Source of the DNA: a virus
Direction: 5' to 3' (one strand)
Virus record (IMG/VR): IMGVR_UViG_3300021425_000204
Span: 1 to 22,881 of that record
Length of the DNA: 22,881 nt
A program made the position numbers and the translations under genes. Below the pieces are notes generated by a model. The model saw only the letters and a program-made list of their open reading frames with translations. It searched no databases and had not been told where the DNA came from. Below are positions 1 through 8,400 of this stretch, in pieces. Each line of letters opens with the position of its first letter. The stretch's first letter is position 1.

Positions 1-2646
1 ATTTATCATGATGGGTCTGATAGTGTCATTTATGACGGCGGTACAGGTAATTTAAAGTTGTTAGGTACAAATGTTGTTATAAACAACGCCGGTAATACTG
101 CAAATTTAGCCACTTTTAATGATGGCTCTGATGTCAGATTATTTTTTAATGGTAGTCAAAAACTAGCCACCACCTCTACAGGCATCGACGTAACTGGCGT
201 TATCACCACAGACGGTATGACTACCTCTGCTGACATTAACTTTGGTGACGATGATAAAGCAGTGTTCGGTGCTGGCTCAGATCTACAGATTTACCACGAT
301 GGTAGTCATAGTTATGTCAAAGACGCAGGCACAGGAATTTTGTATGTACAAGGCTCTGGTCAAGTTAGAGTCGGAGGTGCAGACGGCACTACAGGCGTAG
401 AAGTAAATGAAGGTGGAGATGTAAAGTTACGTTATAACAATGCTAATAAGCTAGCTACCACCTCTACAGGCATCGACGTAACGGGTACTGTGACGGCTGA
501 TGTTTTGACTGTTAGTGATGGAACAGAAACAACGTCTATTCCTGCAACTGCTGATAGAGTGGCTTTTACAGGAGCATCATCAAACTTTATTCAAAGCAGT
601 ACCTCGCTATTTGTTCAGCCAACGGGAGATTTAGTTTTAAACGGCACTGGCGCAGAAATTATGCGTCTTAAGTCAAGCAAGGTCGGTATTGGCACTAGCA
701 GTCCCCAAAGACAGCTTCATGTTTCAGCAACTGCTAATAACACACATATAGCCATTGAAAGAGATGGGGCAGATAATCCTTCAGCTTTAATATTAGGAGC
801 AAATCAAAATAAAACTGAAATAATATCAAGTGCGGCAGAAGAATCTACAAGTGGCGTACCTTTAACGTTCTTAACTGGCAATACAGAACGCATGCGTATT
901 GACTCTAGCGGGAATGTCGGTATTGGTGTTACTAATCCTACTACTTTGTTAACTTTAAATGCAGATACCTCATCAACCCCACAATATTCTGGATATACAG
1001 CAGGCGGCACACACATTTATTCCTTGGGTCGTGATGGAAGCAATGGTTTAGGGTTAAGCGCATACGGAACTTTAACTTTCCGCACAGGAGCTACTACTGG
1101 TTTTACATCTGGTTCAGAAGCCATGCGTATCGACAGCTCTGGTAATGTTGGGATTGGGACGACACCTAGTGCGTGGACTTCTAATTATGATATTCAAGCA
1201 TTGCAGATTACTAATGGTGCTGTTTACGGTGCCACAAGTGATTTTAATGTAGTGCAAAATGCTTTTTTTGATGGAAGTAATTTTAAGTATAAAACCACAT
1301 CAGGTGCGGCACGCTATCAGCAAAGCCAAGATAATCATGTTTGGTATAGTGCACCATCAGGAACGGCTGGAGCAACTGCTACATTTACAGAACGCATGCG
1401 GATCGACTCAAGCGGGAATGTTGGTATTGGTACTAGCTCAGCAGATGGTACTCTCCATGTACATTCAGGATCTGCTGGAACCATAACAGCCGCCGCCGCC
1501 GCAAATAATTTAGTAGTAGAAAACAGTGGCCCAGTTGGCTTATCTCTTTTGTTTGATGATTCCGCCAATAACGCATATGGAAACATCTATTGGGGAAATG
1601 AAACAGACGGTAGTGGTGACGGTAAAATTACATATTTTGGCTCAACGTATGTAGTTCCTGCAGATAGACAAAGTATGGTGTTTGATACTGCTGGCACTGA
1701 AGCCATGCGCATTGATTCACGCGGTCGGTTGGGTCTGGGGACTAGTTCGCCTGATGGAATATTGGATATTGAAGGCGATTTTGAATCAAGCAAAGCATTA
1801 GTTTTAACAAATACAAAAGGTACAGGCACAGTATCTTACATAAGGTCGCACGGCGGTAATGGCGAGACATTAGCTTTTTATCACGATGGAAGTATAAGGC
1901 AACTATGGGATTCTAGCGGATACACTGCTTTTGAAAATGGCGGCACTGAAGCCATGCGTATCGACTCTAGCGGCAACTTGTTGGTTGGTAAGACTTCTAC
2001 CAATTTTGGTACAGCAGGTTCAAGGCTGTCAGCCGCAGGAGAAGTGCAAGGAACTGTAAGCGGTTCTGCTGTTGCGGCTTTTAATAGACTTAGCAGTGAC
2101 GGAGAAATTGCATCTTTTTGGAAGGACACAAGCCAAGTCGGTAGTATTGGTGCTACTGGCGGTGATTTATATATTGATGGAGCAGGCGGCCAAGTTAAGT
2201 TTTATATTTCAGGTTCAGTTAAATATGAAATGGATGGGGCACAGTTTTTTGCAACAACTGACAACGCAAACGACCTTGGAGCCGCTTCGTTTAGATGGGA
2301 CGATGTCTACGCCACTAACGGCACCATTCAAACCTCTGACCGCAATGAAAAGCAAGACATTGAAGCACTGTCAGATGCGGAGCAACGTGTCGCTGTAGCC
2401 GCTAAAGGATTGCTACGTAAATTCCGCTGGATTAATTCTGTAGAAGCTAAAGGCGACGAAGCACGTATCCACTTTGGCATTATTGCTCAAGACCTACAAG
2501 ATGCGTTTACTGCTGAAGGCTTGGACGCTGGACGCTACGCAATGTTTACCTCAACAACTTGGACTGATGAAGAAACTGGTGAAGAGCGTTCACGAATGGG
2601 TGTGCGTTACTCTGAGCTACTTGCTTTCATCATCGCCGCTATTTAA
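1..2646 (+). CDS. Tail fibre/tailspike protein with C-terminal peptidase S74 chaperone (5' partial)
   Basis: The frame is open from base 1, so the true start lies left of the window; the TTG at 58 is not a credible start because in-frame codons 1-19 continue the same IYHDG-type repeat. The body is beta-rich repeats: KLATTSTGIDVTG occurs twice, and MRIDSSGNVGIG-type motifs occur six times (ATG codons at 661, 892, 1123, 1396, 1705 and 1954), as in trimeric fibre shafts. The last ~100 residues are an intramolecular chaperone (endosialidase-type, S74): a Ser-Asp-Arg-x-x-Lys motif begins at base 2335. The Ser-to-Lys spacing of five matches the self-cleavage dyad of this family (Ser911/Lys916 in the K1F endosialidase). 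GIIAQDL and the YSELLA helix follow. Inferred role: host receptor binding, with the chaperone released after trimerisation. Which sugar or protein it binds cannot be told. Confidence 0.9.
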   Translation: MYHDGSDSVIYDGGTGNLKLLGTNVVINNAGNTANLATFNDGSDVRLFFNGSQKLATTSTGIDVTGVITTDGMTTSADINFGDDDKAVFGAGSDLQIYHDGSHSYVKDAGTGILYVQGSGQVRVGGADGTTGVEVNEGGDVKLRYNNANKLATTSTGIDVTGTVTADVLTVSDGTETTSIPATADRVAFTGASSNFIQSSTSLFVQPTGDLVLNGTGAEIMRLKSSKVGIGTSSPQRQLHVSATANNTHIAIERDGADNPSALILGANQNKTEIISSAAEESTSGVPLTFLTGNTERMRIDSSGNVGIGVTNPTTLLTLNADTSSTPQYSGYTAGGTHIYSLGRDGSNGLGLSAYGTLTFRTGATTGFTSGSEAMRIDSSGNVGIGTTPSAWTSNYDIQALQITNGAVYGATSDFNVVQNAFFDGSNFKYKTTSGAARYQQSQDNHVWYSAPSGTAGATATFTERMRIDSSGNVGIGTSSADGTLHVHSGSAGTITAAAAANNLVVENSGPVGLSLLFDDSANNAYGNIYWGNETDGSGDGKITYFGSTYVVPADRQSMVFDTAGTEAMRIDSRGRLGLGTSSPDGILDIEGDFESSKALVLTNTKGTGTVSYIRSHGGNGETLAFYHDGSIRQLWDSSGYTAFENGGTEAMRIDSSGNLLVGKTSTNFGTAGSRLSAAGEVQGTVSGSAVAAFNRLSSDGEIASFWKDTSQVGSIGATGGDLYIDGAGGQVKFYISGSVKYEMDGAQFFATTDNANDLGAASFRWDDVYATNGTIQTSDRNEKQDIEALSDAEQRVAVAAKGLLRKFRWINSVEAKGDEARIHFGIIAQDLQDAFTAEGLDAGRYAMFTSTTWTDEETGEERSRMGVRYSELLAFIIAAI
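163..482 (+). repeat. Direct repeat pair in the tail fibre gene (32 bp, 163-194 and 451-482)
   Basis: Two 32-base segments, 163-194 and 451-482, are identical except for one base (C at 168, T at 456). They encode the same LATTSTGIDVT peptide, 288 bases apart and in frame. They mark duplication of a shaft module and could support in-frame deletion or module exchange by recombination. Seen directly; the recombination role is inferred. Confidence 0.85.
661..1999 (+). repeat. Six dispersed MRIDSSGNVGIG-type modules in the fibre shaft
   Basis: In-frame copies start at 661 (degenerate, MRLKSSKVGIG), 892, 1123, 1396, 1705 and 1954, spaced 231, 231, 273, 309 and 249 bases. Copies 2-6 keep the core MRIDS; copies 5 and 6 are diverged after the core. 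Spacer sequences are unrelated in detail. This fits a shaft that grew by module duplication with later divergence between modules. Confidence 0.85.
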
Positions 2647-2662
2647 CTAGGAGACTAAGACA

Positions 2663-2980
2663 ATGGCTACATGGACTATCGCAAACCTTGAGCGTAACGT
2701 GGCAGACGGCGGTGTAACCGTTGCACACTGGCGTGTTACTGAATCTGAAACTGTTGGTACTGGCGACGACGCTGTTACCCACACTGCCTCTGCATACGGC
2801 ACTGTAGGCTTTACACCTGACCCTGATGCTGATGACTTTGTTGCTTACGACAGTCTGACAGAAGAAGTAGTTATGGGCTGGGTACACGCAGAGGTAGACA
2901 AGGATGCTACTGAAGCGGCACTGACAGCTAACATTGAAGCGCAGAAGAATCCTGTATCTGCTGACGGTATGCCGTGGTAA
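2663..2980 (+). CDS. Small conserved phage protein next to the tail fibre
   Basis: This is a 105-residue soluble acidic protein starting with MATWTIANLERN and ending QKNPVSADGMPW. The start is set by a good ribosome site (CTAGGAG, 2647-2653) ten bases before the ATG. It follows the fibre stop by 16 bases and precedes the next ATG by three, so it is part of the same operon. Proteins with this opening and the ending QKNP...PW recur next to fibre genes in marine phages, as far as I recall; no biochemical role is known to me. No signal peptide or membrane segment is visible. A fibre-assembly or baseplate accessory role is a guess from position only. Confidence 0.75.
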   Translation: MATWTIANLERNVADGGVTVAHWRVTESETVGTGDDAVTHTASAYGTVGFTPDPDADDFVAYDSLTEEVVMGWVHAEVDKDATEAALTANIEAQKNPVSADGMPW

Positions 2981-2983
2981 AAC

Positions 2984-3655
2984 ATGCGCTACTTTGTGTT
3001 TTTTGTTCTTGTGACTTTGTCACTGTCAGGTTTTGCTCAGAATAGAGCAGAGGTTGAAGGAGAAGTAGAAGTAGAAGGTATTCCTTCTGTACTACCAGAC
3101 AACGATCAAGAAGGTGACTTGAACAGCAACACACAAGTCGGTGGTAATAACACAGAAGGTAGTTACAACAGCAGCAAGACGTACAACGGAGCAGGTTCAA
3201 GTGGTATGCCTGTCAACACAGCAATCAGCCCTAGTTTGATGTCTAACGGTTCTGAAAGCTGTCTCCAAAGTATTACAGGTGGTGTGCAGTTGGTGGGTCT
3301 TGGTTTGTCCTCTGGTAAGTACATGCAGGACACTGAGTGCAACAGAAGGAGAGACAGTATTACTCTTTCTAACATGGGTATGAAAGTAGCAGCAGTATCG
3401 CTAATGTGTCAAAACCCTAACGTATGGAGAGCTATGATGATGTCTGCTACTCCTTGCCCTATCATCAAGAATGGTAAGTTAATAGTAGGCAAAAGCGCTT
3501 TACTAGAAATTAAACGTAACCCTGAGTTGCACATTGTGGACTACTCAGAAAGCAAGGACTACTACGACAACATACTAGGAGTTGGCTCGAATGACACGAC
3601 TGAGGTTGAAAGCACTACTAGCGTTTCTGCTCGTTTCCGCACCAGCGTACAGTAA
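2984..3655 (+). CDS. Exported protein of unknown function with four cysteines
   Basis: The 223-residue product opens with a clear Sec signal peptide: a short basic start, a Phe/Val/Leu core, then Ser-Gly-Phe-Ala before Gln19, with likely cleavage after Ala18. There is no lipobox Cys, so it is not an obvious outer-membrane spanin lipoprotein. The mature part has an acidic Val-Glu stretch, an Asn/Ser/Gly-rich low-complexity linker (about 45-75), then a folded-looking region with Cys93, Cys119, Cys142 and Cys158, consistent with periplasmic disulfides. Its end overlaps the next gene by 65 bases in another frame. It sits between the fibre and holin genes, so a part in lysis or envelope modification is possible; I do not recognise the family. 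Confidence 0.7.
   Translation: MRYFVFFVLVTLSLSGFAQNRAEVEGEVEVEGIPSVLPDNDQEGDLNSNTQVGGNNTEGSYNSSKTYNGAGSSGMPVNTAISPSLMSNGSESCLQSITGGVQLVGLGLSSGKYMQDTECNRRRDSITLSNMGMKVAAVSLMCQNPNVWRAMMMSATPCPIIKNGKLIVGKSALLEIKRNPELHIVDYSESKDYYDNILGVGSNDTTEVESTTSVSARFRTSVQ
3577..3581 (+). promoter_or_regulatory. Ribosome binding site deciding the 3591 start
   Basis: AGGAG lies nine bases before the ATG at 3591. The TTG at 3582 directly abuts this motif and so is too close to use it. This supports ATG 3591 as the start, which also gives a compact signal peptide. Confidence 0.65.
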
Positions 3656-4430
3656 CGAGATTGACGACCTAGTTAACGCTAGTCAGTCCATACGTGACAC
3701 GTTTAAGTACGGCATCAAGGCTGTTGGTGGTTTACAGGCTTACGCACCTTTAGGCGGCATTGCACCAACAGGGACTGTAGACCAAGGCAAGATTAGCTAC
3801 AACCAGTCTAAGGCTTACAACGATGCTCTAGCTGCTGTACAGAACGCTACGTACACTTATGATCCTGGCGCTCAAGAGTACTTTGATAATCAGGCACAAC
3901 AGGCCATGAATGAAGTCAACGCCGCTGTAGATGCGTACGTACAAGCTGCTCAGGTAGTCATTGAAGTAGCCACGGTTAACGAGATGGCTCAGGACGCACA
4001 GGAAGCTGGAGACGAAAGAGGTGCTATGGCACTACAGGAGTACATTGAAGCTAACGACGTTGTACTGTCGGACGCAGAGGTAGACTTCTACAACGAGTCT
4101 TTGGACAACGTAGAGTCCGCTGCTCAGACCGCTGCTGCGTACTTTGCTGTTGCTAATGACGAAGAACTGGTAGCTACAGCGGACGAAATGGCGTACGACA
4201 TTAGAGTTACCTATGCAGAGGCTGCTACTTCTTTCTTTGACGTCGCTACTTCAGCAATGTGGGTATCATTTGACGGTGGTGAAACAATACAAGGTTTAGC
4301 TTTAGGTGGATACTTTGTAACTGTTGAGTCTGTTCTTATTGAAGGTGAAGACACAGAATTCTTCAGGACTTCACCAGAAGGCGGTTGTTGGTTTGCTCCG
4401 GACTATGAGGCGTGTCTAAATGGCGCTTGA
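3591..4430 (+). CDS. Exported Ala-rich protein of unknown function
   Basis: The ATG at 3591 (AGGAG nine bases before) gives a 279-residue protein. The N-terminus is a textbook signal peptide: Arg/Lys-rich start, Leu/Ala/Phe/Val core, then Ala-Pro-Ala-Tyr-Ser, with likely cleavage near residue 21. The mature protein is acidic, rich in Ala, Asp, Glu and Tyr, and looks mainly helical, with a short beta-like tail and two Cys close together near the C-terminus (Gly-Gly-Cys and Glu-Ala-Cys). Its whole signal peptide is encoded inside the out-of-frame overlap with the upstream gene. It overlaps the next gene by 11 bases. No lysozyme, amidase, peptidase or transglycosylase motif is visible. Location next to the holin suggests an envelope role; function is unknown. 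Confidence 0.75.
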   Translation: MTRLRLKALLAFLLVSAPAYSNEIDDLVNASQSIRDTFKYGIKAVGGLQAYAPLGGIAPTGTVDQGKISYNQSKAYNDALAAVQNATYTYDPGAQEYFDNQAQQAMNEVNAAVDAYVQAAQVVIEVATVNEMAQDAQEAGDERGAMALQEYIEANDVVLSDAEVDFYNESLDNVESAAQTAAAYFAVANDEELVATADEMAYDIRVTYAEAATSFFDVATSAMWVSFDGGETIQGLALGGYFVTVESVLIEGEDTEFFRTSPEGGCWFAPDYEACLNGA

Positions 4431-4950
4431 TGATCTAGAGTTAAACATAGGTGGACAGTCGTTTAAGGGTGTTTACGTAGCAGTAGTAGTGTCCTTTGCG
4501 TCAACTATTGCTGGTGGTATCTGGACAGCTTCAGAATTCTTTGGCCGTCTAGAGGCTCAGGAAGCCGCTGTAGAGGCTGCAGGAGTAACTGCTAGTACCC
4601 TACAGGCTAGGTTCGAAGATTTGCGTGAGAGCCAAACAGAAGCCTTACAGGGCTACCAAGTGACCATAGCTAACATGCAGCAGTCACTAGAAGACAATGA
4701 CGTAGCTAGTCTACAGGGTAAACTGGCTGAACTAGGCACAAACCTAGAAGCGATCATGGAAGCACAGAAGGAATTGTTAGACCTACGTGACCGTGTAGCA
4801 GCAGTAGAAAAGTCTAACGCAGAAGCAGTACTAAGGGTAGACAACAGGCTTGAGTCACTCAAAGACACTAACGAAAGACTTAAGCGTATACAAAAAGAAA
4901 TAGACGATATCTGGCTTGGCCTAGATTCCATAGCAAATCCTTTGGGGTAA
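4420..4950 (+). CDS. Membrane-anchored coiled-coil protein (possible spanin-like or lysis accessory protein)
   Basis: The product has 176 residues: a short polar start, one hydrophobic segment at about 17-36 (Val/Ala/Ile-rich, with Gly), then a long charged helical region (about 40-165) with Leu/Ala heptad-like spacing and many Glu, Arg, Lys and Gln. One TM plus a long coiled coil is the layout of inner-membrane spanins (Rz-like) and of some tail/ejection accessories; no sequence identity to either is evident by eye. It starts inside the previous gene (11-base overlap) and ends three bases before the next ATG. In the run of membrane genes leading to the holin, a lysis role is the best guess. 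Confidence 0.7.
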   Translation: MALDDLELNIGGQSFKGVYVAVVVSFASTIAGGIWTASEFFGRLEAQEAAVEAAGVTASTLQARFEDLRESQTEALQGYQVTIANMQQSLEDNDVASLQGKLAELGTNLEAIMEAQKELLDLRDRVAAVEKSNAEAVLRVDNRLESLKDTNERLKRIQKEIDDIWLGLDSIANPLG

Positions 4951-4953
4951 CGC

Positions 4954-5139
4954 ATGACAAAGACAGAAGAATTACTAGCTAGAATCGAAGGTCACGAAAA
5001 AGAGTGTGCTGTACGTTACGAAATGATTCAAATGCAGTTAGACGAAGGCGGTAAAAGATTTGACAAGCTAGAGCGTATGGTTCTGTCTATCTACCCTTTT
5101 ATTATAGCTAGTATTGTTGTTGCGGAGTACTTCAGATGA
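4954..5139 (+). CDS. Small tail-anchored membrane protein, XhlA-like
   Basis: A 61-residue protein with an N-terminal charged helix (about 1-40, with LLARIEGHEKE and KRFDKLERM) and a single C-terminal hydrophobic helix (about 42-59). This is the shape of the haemolysin XhlA family found next to holins in many phages, where it assists lysis. The match is by layout and short motif, not by a search. Its TGA overlaps the start of the holin gene (ATGATGC at 5136), so the two are probably translationally coupled. Confidence 0.65.
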   Translation: MTKTEELLARIEGHEKECAVRYEMIQMQLDEGGKRFDKLERMVLSIYPFIIASIVVAEYFR

Positions 5140-5480
5140 TGCAAGCACTAATTGGTCCTATTGTTAACCTTGTGGGCGGACACTTGCAGCGCAAGGCAGA
5201 AGAAAAGAAAGCTGTACATGAGCGTAAAATGGTAGCCATACAGCAAGACGCAAACTGGGAAAACATACATGCAAACAACGCGGCTAACTCGTGGAAAGAC
5301 GAATGGTTTACCATCTTGTTTTCAGTCCCTTGTGTACTTGCGTTTTTTCCCTCTATGGTTCCTGTAGTTATGGCGGGCTTTGAGGCACTAAACGGCATGC
5401 CTGAGTGGTACAAAGGATTCTTAGGTGCTGCTGTAGCAGCGTCGTTTGGGCTACGTGGTTTAGCTAACTGGAAGAAGTAA
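5136..5480 (+). CDS. Holin, three-transmembrane (phage/GTA holin) type
   Basis: The 114-residue product has an amphipathic N-terminus, a charged central segment (HLQRKAEEKKAVHERKM), the sequence NSWKDEWFTILFS, a hydrophobic hairpin at about 57-86, a Pro-Glu-Trp-Tyr turn, and a last hydrophobic helix with AAVAASFGLRG. This is the pattern of the holin family shared by phages and gene transfer agents (Holin_3TM). Holins form the inner-membrane lesions that time lysis. The start overlaps the preceding stop (ATGA), and its TAA is immediately followed by the next ATG. No lysin gene follows it, which is unusual for a holin locus. Confidence 0.8.
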   Translation: MMQALIGPIVNLVGGHLQRKAEEKKAVHERKMVAIQQDANWENIHANNAANSWKDEWFTILFSVPCVLAFFPSMVPVVMAGFEALNGMPEWYKGFLGAAVAASFGLRGLANWKK

Positions 5481-8400
5481 ATGGCATTACGACCTACTAA
5501 AGGAATGTTTACAGGATCTAAAGAGACTAAGACTTTGCCTGGAGAGTCTGGTCCTTTTGACCCTAATGCTGGCACAACAACTAATATTAAAGAGCTTCTT
5601 GATGACATTCCAGAAATGCCGGAAGATCCTGAAGAGCCGCCAAGACCTGAAGACACCATAGCTGAAGCTTTTGCAGGCTGGGACGCATTTATTGCTGAAG
5701 TTCTTCAGTACATCGAAGACCAAGCCTCTGACGACATCGACCGTGTGTACCTCGCTCAAGAGCTACAAGAGCTTCAAGATTTGTTTGAACAATATGAAGC
5801 TGGTGAAATAACCGCAGAAGAGTTTCTTGAGTTTGAACCTGACTTTATTTTTGACGTTCCAGGAGCAACAGAATATTGGGAAAACCTTAATAACGTTGTT
5901 TCTCAGTCTGAAACAGAAGCACCAGAACAAGTTTTACTTAATGAAGATGAATTTAACGAACAGTTTCCAGATATTGATCCTTCTGAATACACTGAATCAG
6001 GCACATGGACTGACCCTGAAACAGGAATTATATACGTTATTAACATCCCACCTGAAATAGAAGAACCCGAAGAAGAAGAAGAAGAAGAAGGCGGTGGTGG
6101 AGGAGGTGCAGCCGAAGAAGCTGACAAAGAGGCTGAACAATCACAGAAAGAAACAGAAGCGGAACAAACTCAAAAAGACGCTGAAGCAGAGACTACAACA
6201 AAAGAAGAGGAAGCAGCTGAAAGAGCGCAAAAGGACGCTGACGCTGAAACCCTTGATAAAGAAGAAACAAGAGCGGAAGAAGAACAAAAAGAAATAGAAG
6301 CGGAACAGTTAGATAAAGAAGCTGAGCAAGGAACTAAGGACGCTGAGCAAAGAGATAAAGAGGAGGCTGCAGAACAGGAAGCTAAGGACACTGCTGCAGA
6401 AGAATCACAAAAAGAAGCCGAAGCAGAAACTACGAGAAAAGAAGAAGAAGCTGCTGAAGAAGCAAGCAAGGAAGCTGAGGCGGAAACACAACAAAAGGAC
6501 GCCGCTGAACAACAACAAAAAGACGAAGCTTCAGAACAAAAGGCTAAGGATGAGCAGGCAGAGTTTCAAGCTAAAGAAGACGCGGAACCTCCCGTAACTG
6601 ACATTGAAACAGACGACACTACAGGTACTTCTGCTGACGTTTATTCGGGCATGGAAGACAGTATTGTTGCACGTCAAATTCATGAAGCTATTATTAATGA
6701 AACTGACCCTGAAGTTAGGGACGGATTAATTAATGATTGGGAGCGTTACACCGGACAACAGTGGGACGACACTTACTTAGAAGAAGACCCCTATGAAGAT
6801 TACGAGCCTGATGTTGATCCTCCTGAACCTGTAGGTTACGTTTATGATGAAGTAGAAGGAACAACAAGACCTGTTTATCAGTTACCTGAAGACGGTACTA
6901 CGGTTTATGACGATCCTGGTCAAGCCGAAAGCGCTTACAAAGAGCAGCAAGAAGCCGAAGCTGAAACCCGCGAAAAAGACATGGCTGAAACTCTCGAAAA
7001 AGAAGAACAAGCAGAGCAAGAAGCCGAAGAAGCAGAAAAAGAAGAGTCTGAGCGTATTTACAAAGAAGCTGAACAGTCTGAGAAAGATGCTCAAGCTGAA
7101 ACTGAGCGTAAGGAACAAGAAGCTGCCGAACGTGCTGATAAGGAAGCACGGGCTGAAACTGAACAAAAGGAAGCTGAGGCTGCTGAGAGAGCAGATAAAG
7201 AAGCTCAAGCTGAGACAGAACAAAAGGAAACTGAAGCTGCCGAACGTGCTGATAAAGAAGCTCAGGCCGAAACACAGCAAAAAGAAGAAGCTGCTGCTGA
7301 ACAAGCTGAGAAAGATGCTCAGGCTGAACAGGAATCTAAAGAAGCTGAAGAAGTAGCTAAAGACGCAGAAGAAACTGAAAAGGAACAACAAGCAGAACAA
7401 GAAGCTAAGGACACTGCCGCTGAGGAAGCACAGAAAGAAGCTGAGGCAGAAACAGCAGACAAAGAAGCTCAGGCTGCTGAAGAGGCTCAAAAGGAAGCCG
7501 AAGCAGAAACTGCTGATAAGGAAGCTCAGGCTGCTGAAGAGGCTCAAAAAGAAGCTGAAGCTGAAACACAACAGAAAGAAGAAACAGCAGCAGAAGAGGC
7601 TCAAAAGGAAGCTGAGGCAGAAACTCAGGAAAAGGACGCAGCTGAACAACAGCAAAAAGAAGCAGAAAACCAAGAGAAAGAAACTCAAGCTGAGCAACAA
7701 GAAAAAGAAGCTGAGAATCAAGAAAAGGAAGAAGCTGCTGCAGAACAAGCTAACAAAGAAGCCGAAAATCAAACTAAAGAAGAGCAAGCGGCTGAACAAG
7801 CTACTAAAGAGGCAGAGACTCAGGAAAAGGAAGAGATAGCAGCTGAGGAAGCTGAGAAGGACGCTGAGCAGACTCAGAAGGAAGCCGAAGCTGAAACTCG
7901 GGAAAAGGAAGAGGTAGCTGCTGAGGAAGCCAGAAAAGAAGCTGAAGCAGAAACCGAAGCTAAGGACGCTGAAGAGGCTGAAAAAGACGCTCAAGCTGAA
8001 ACCGAAGAGAAAGAAGAAGCTGCCGCAGAAAGAGCAGAGAAGGAAGCTCAGGCAGAAACTGAGCAAAAGGAAGAAGCAGAAGAAGCTAGAAAAGAAGAAG
8101 CCGAAGAAATAGCTAAGGAAGCTGCCGAAGAACTGCAGAAGGAAGAAGCTGAGCAGGCTGAAAAAGATCAACAAGCTGAACAAGACGCTAAGGATCAACA
8201 GGCTGCTGAAGAAGCAGATAAGGAAGCCGAAGAGCAAGCTAAGGAAGCTCAAGCAGAAACCGAAGACAAGGAAGCTGAAAACCAAGAGAAAGAAGAAGTA
8301 GCTGCAGAGGAAGCTGACAAAGAAGCTGAGGCTCAAGAGAAGGACGCTGAGGAAGAAGCCAAAGAGCAACAAGCAGCAGAGGAAGCAGATAAGGAAGCTG

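Noticed and set aside
58-60. TTG 58 as start of the tail fibre gene
   Set aside because: The same frame is open to base 1 and encodes continuing repeat sequence, so the gene is truncated by the window.
661-1999. CRISPR-like repeats
   Set aside because: Repeats are in frame inside one gene, with spacings of 231-309 bases and divergent copies; no array structure.
3582-3590. TTG at 3582 as start of the second exported protein
   Set aside because: It touches the AGGAG motif and only adds three residues before the ATG at 3591, which has proper spacing.
2984-3655. Outer-membrane spanin (Rz1-type lipoprotein)
   Set aside because: There is no Cys in a lipobox at the signal peptide cleavage site and the protein is much longer than typical spanins.
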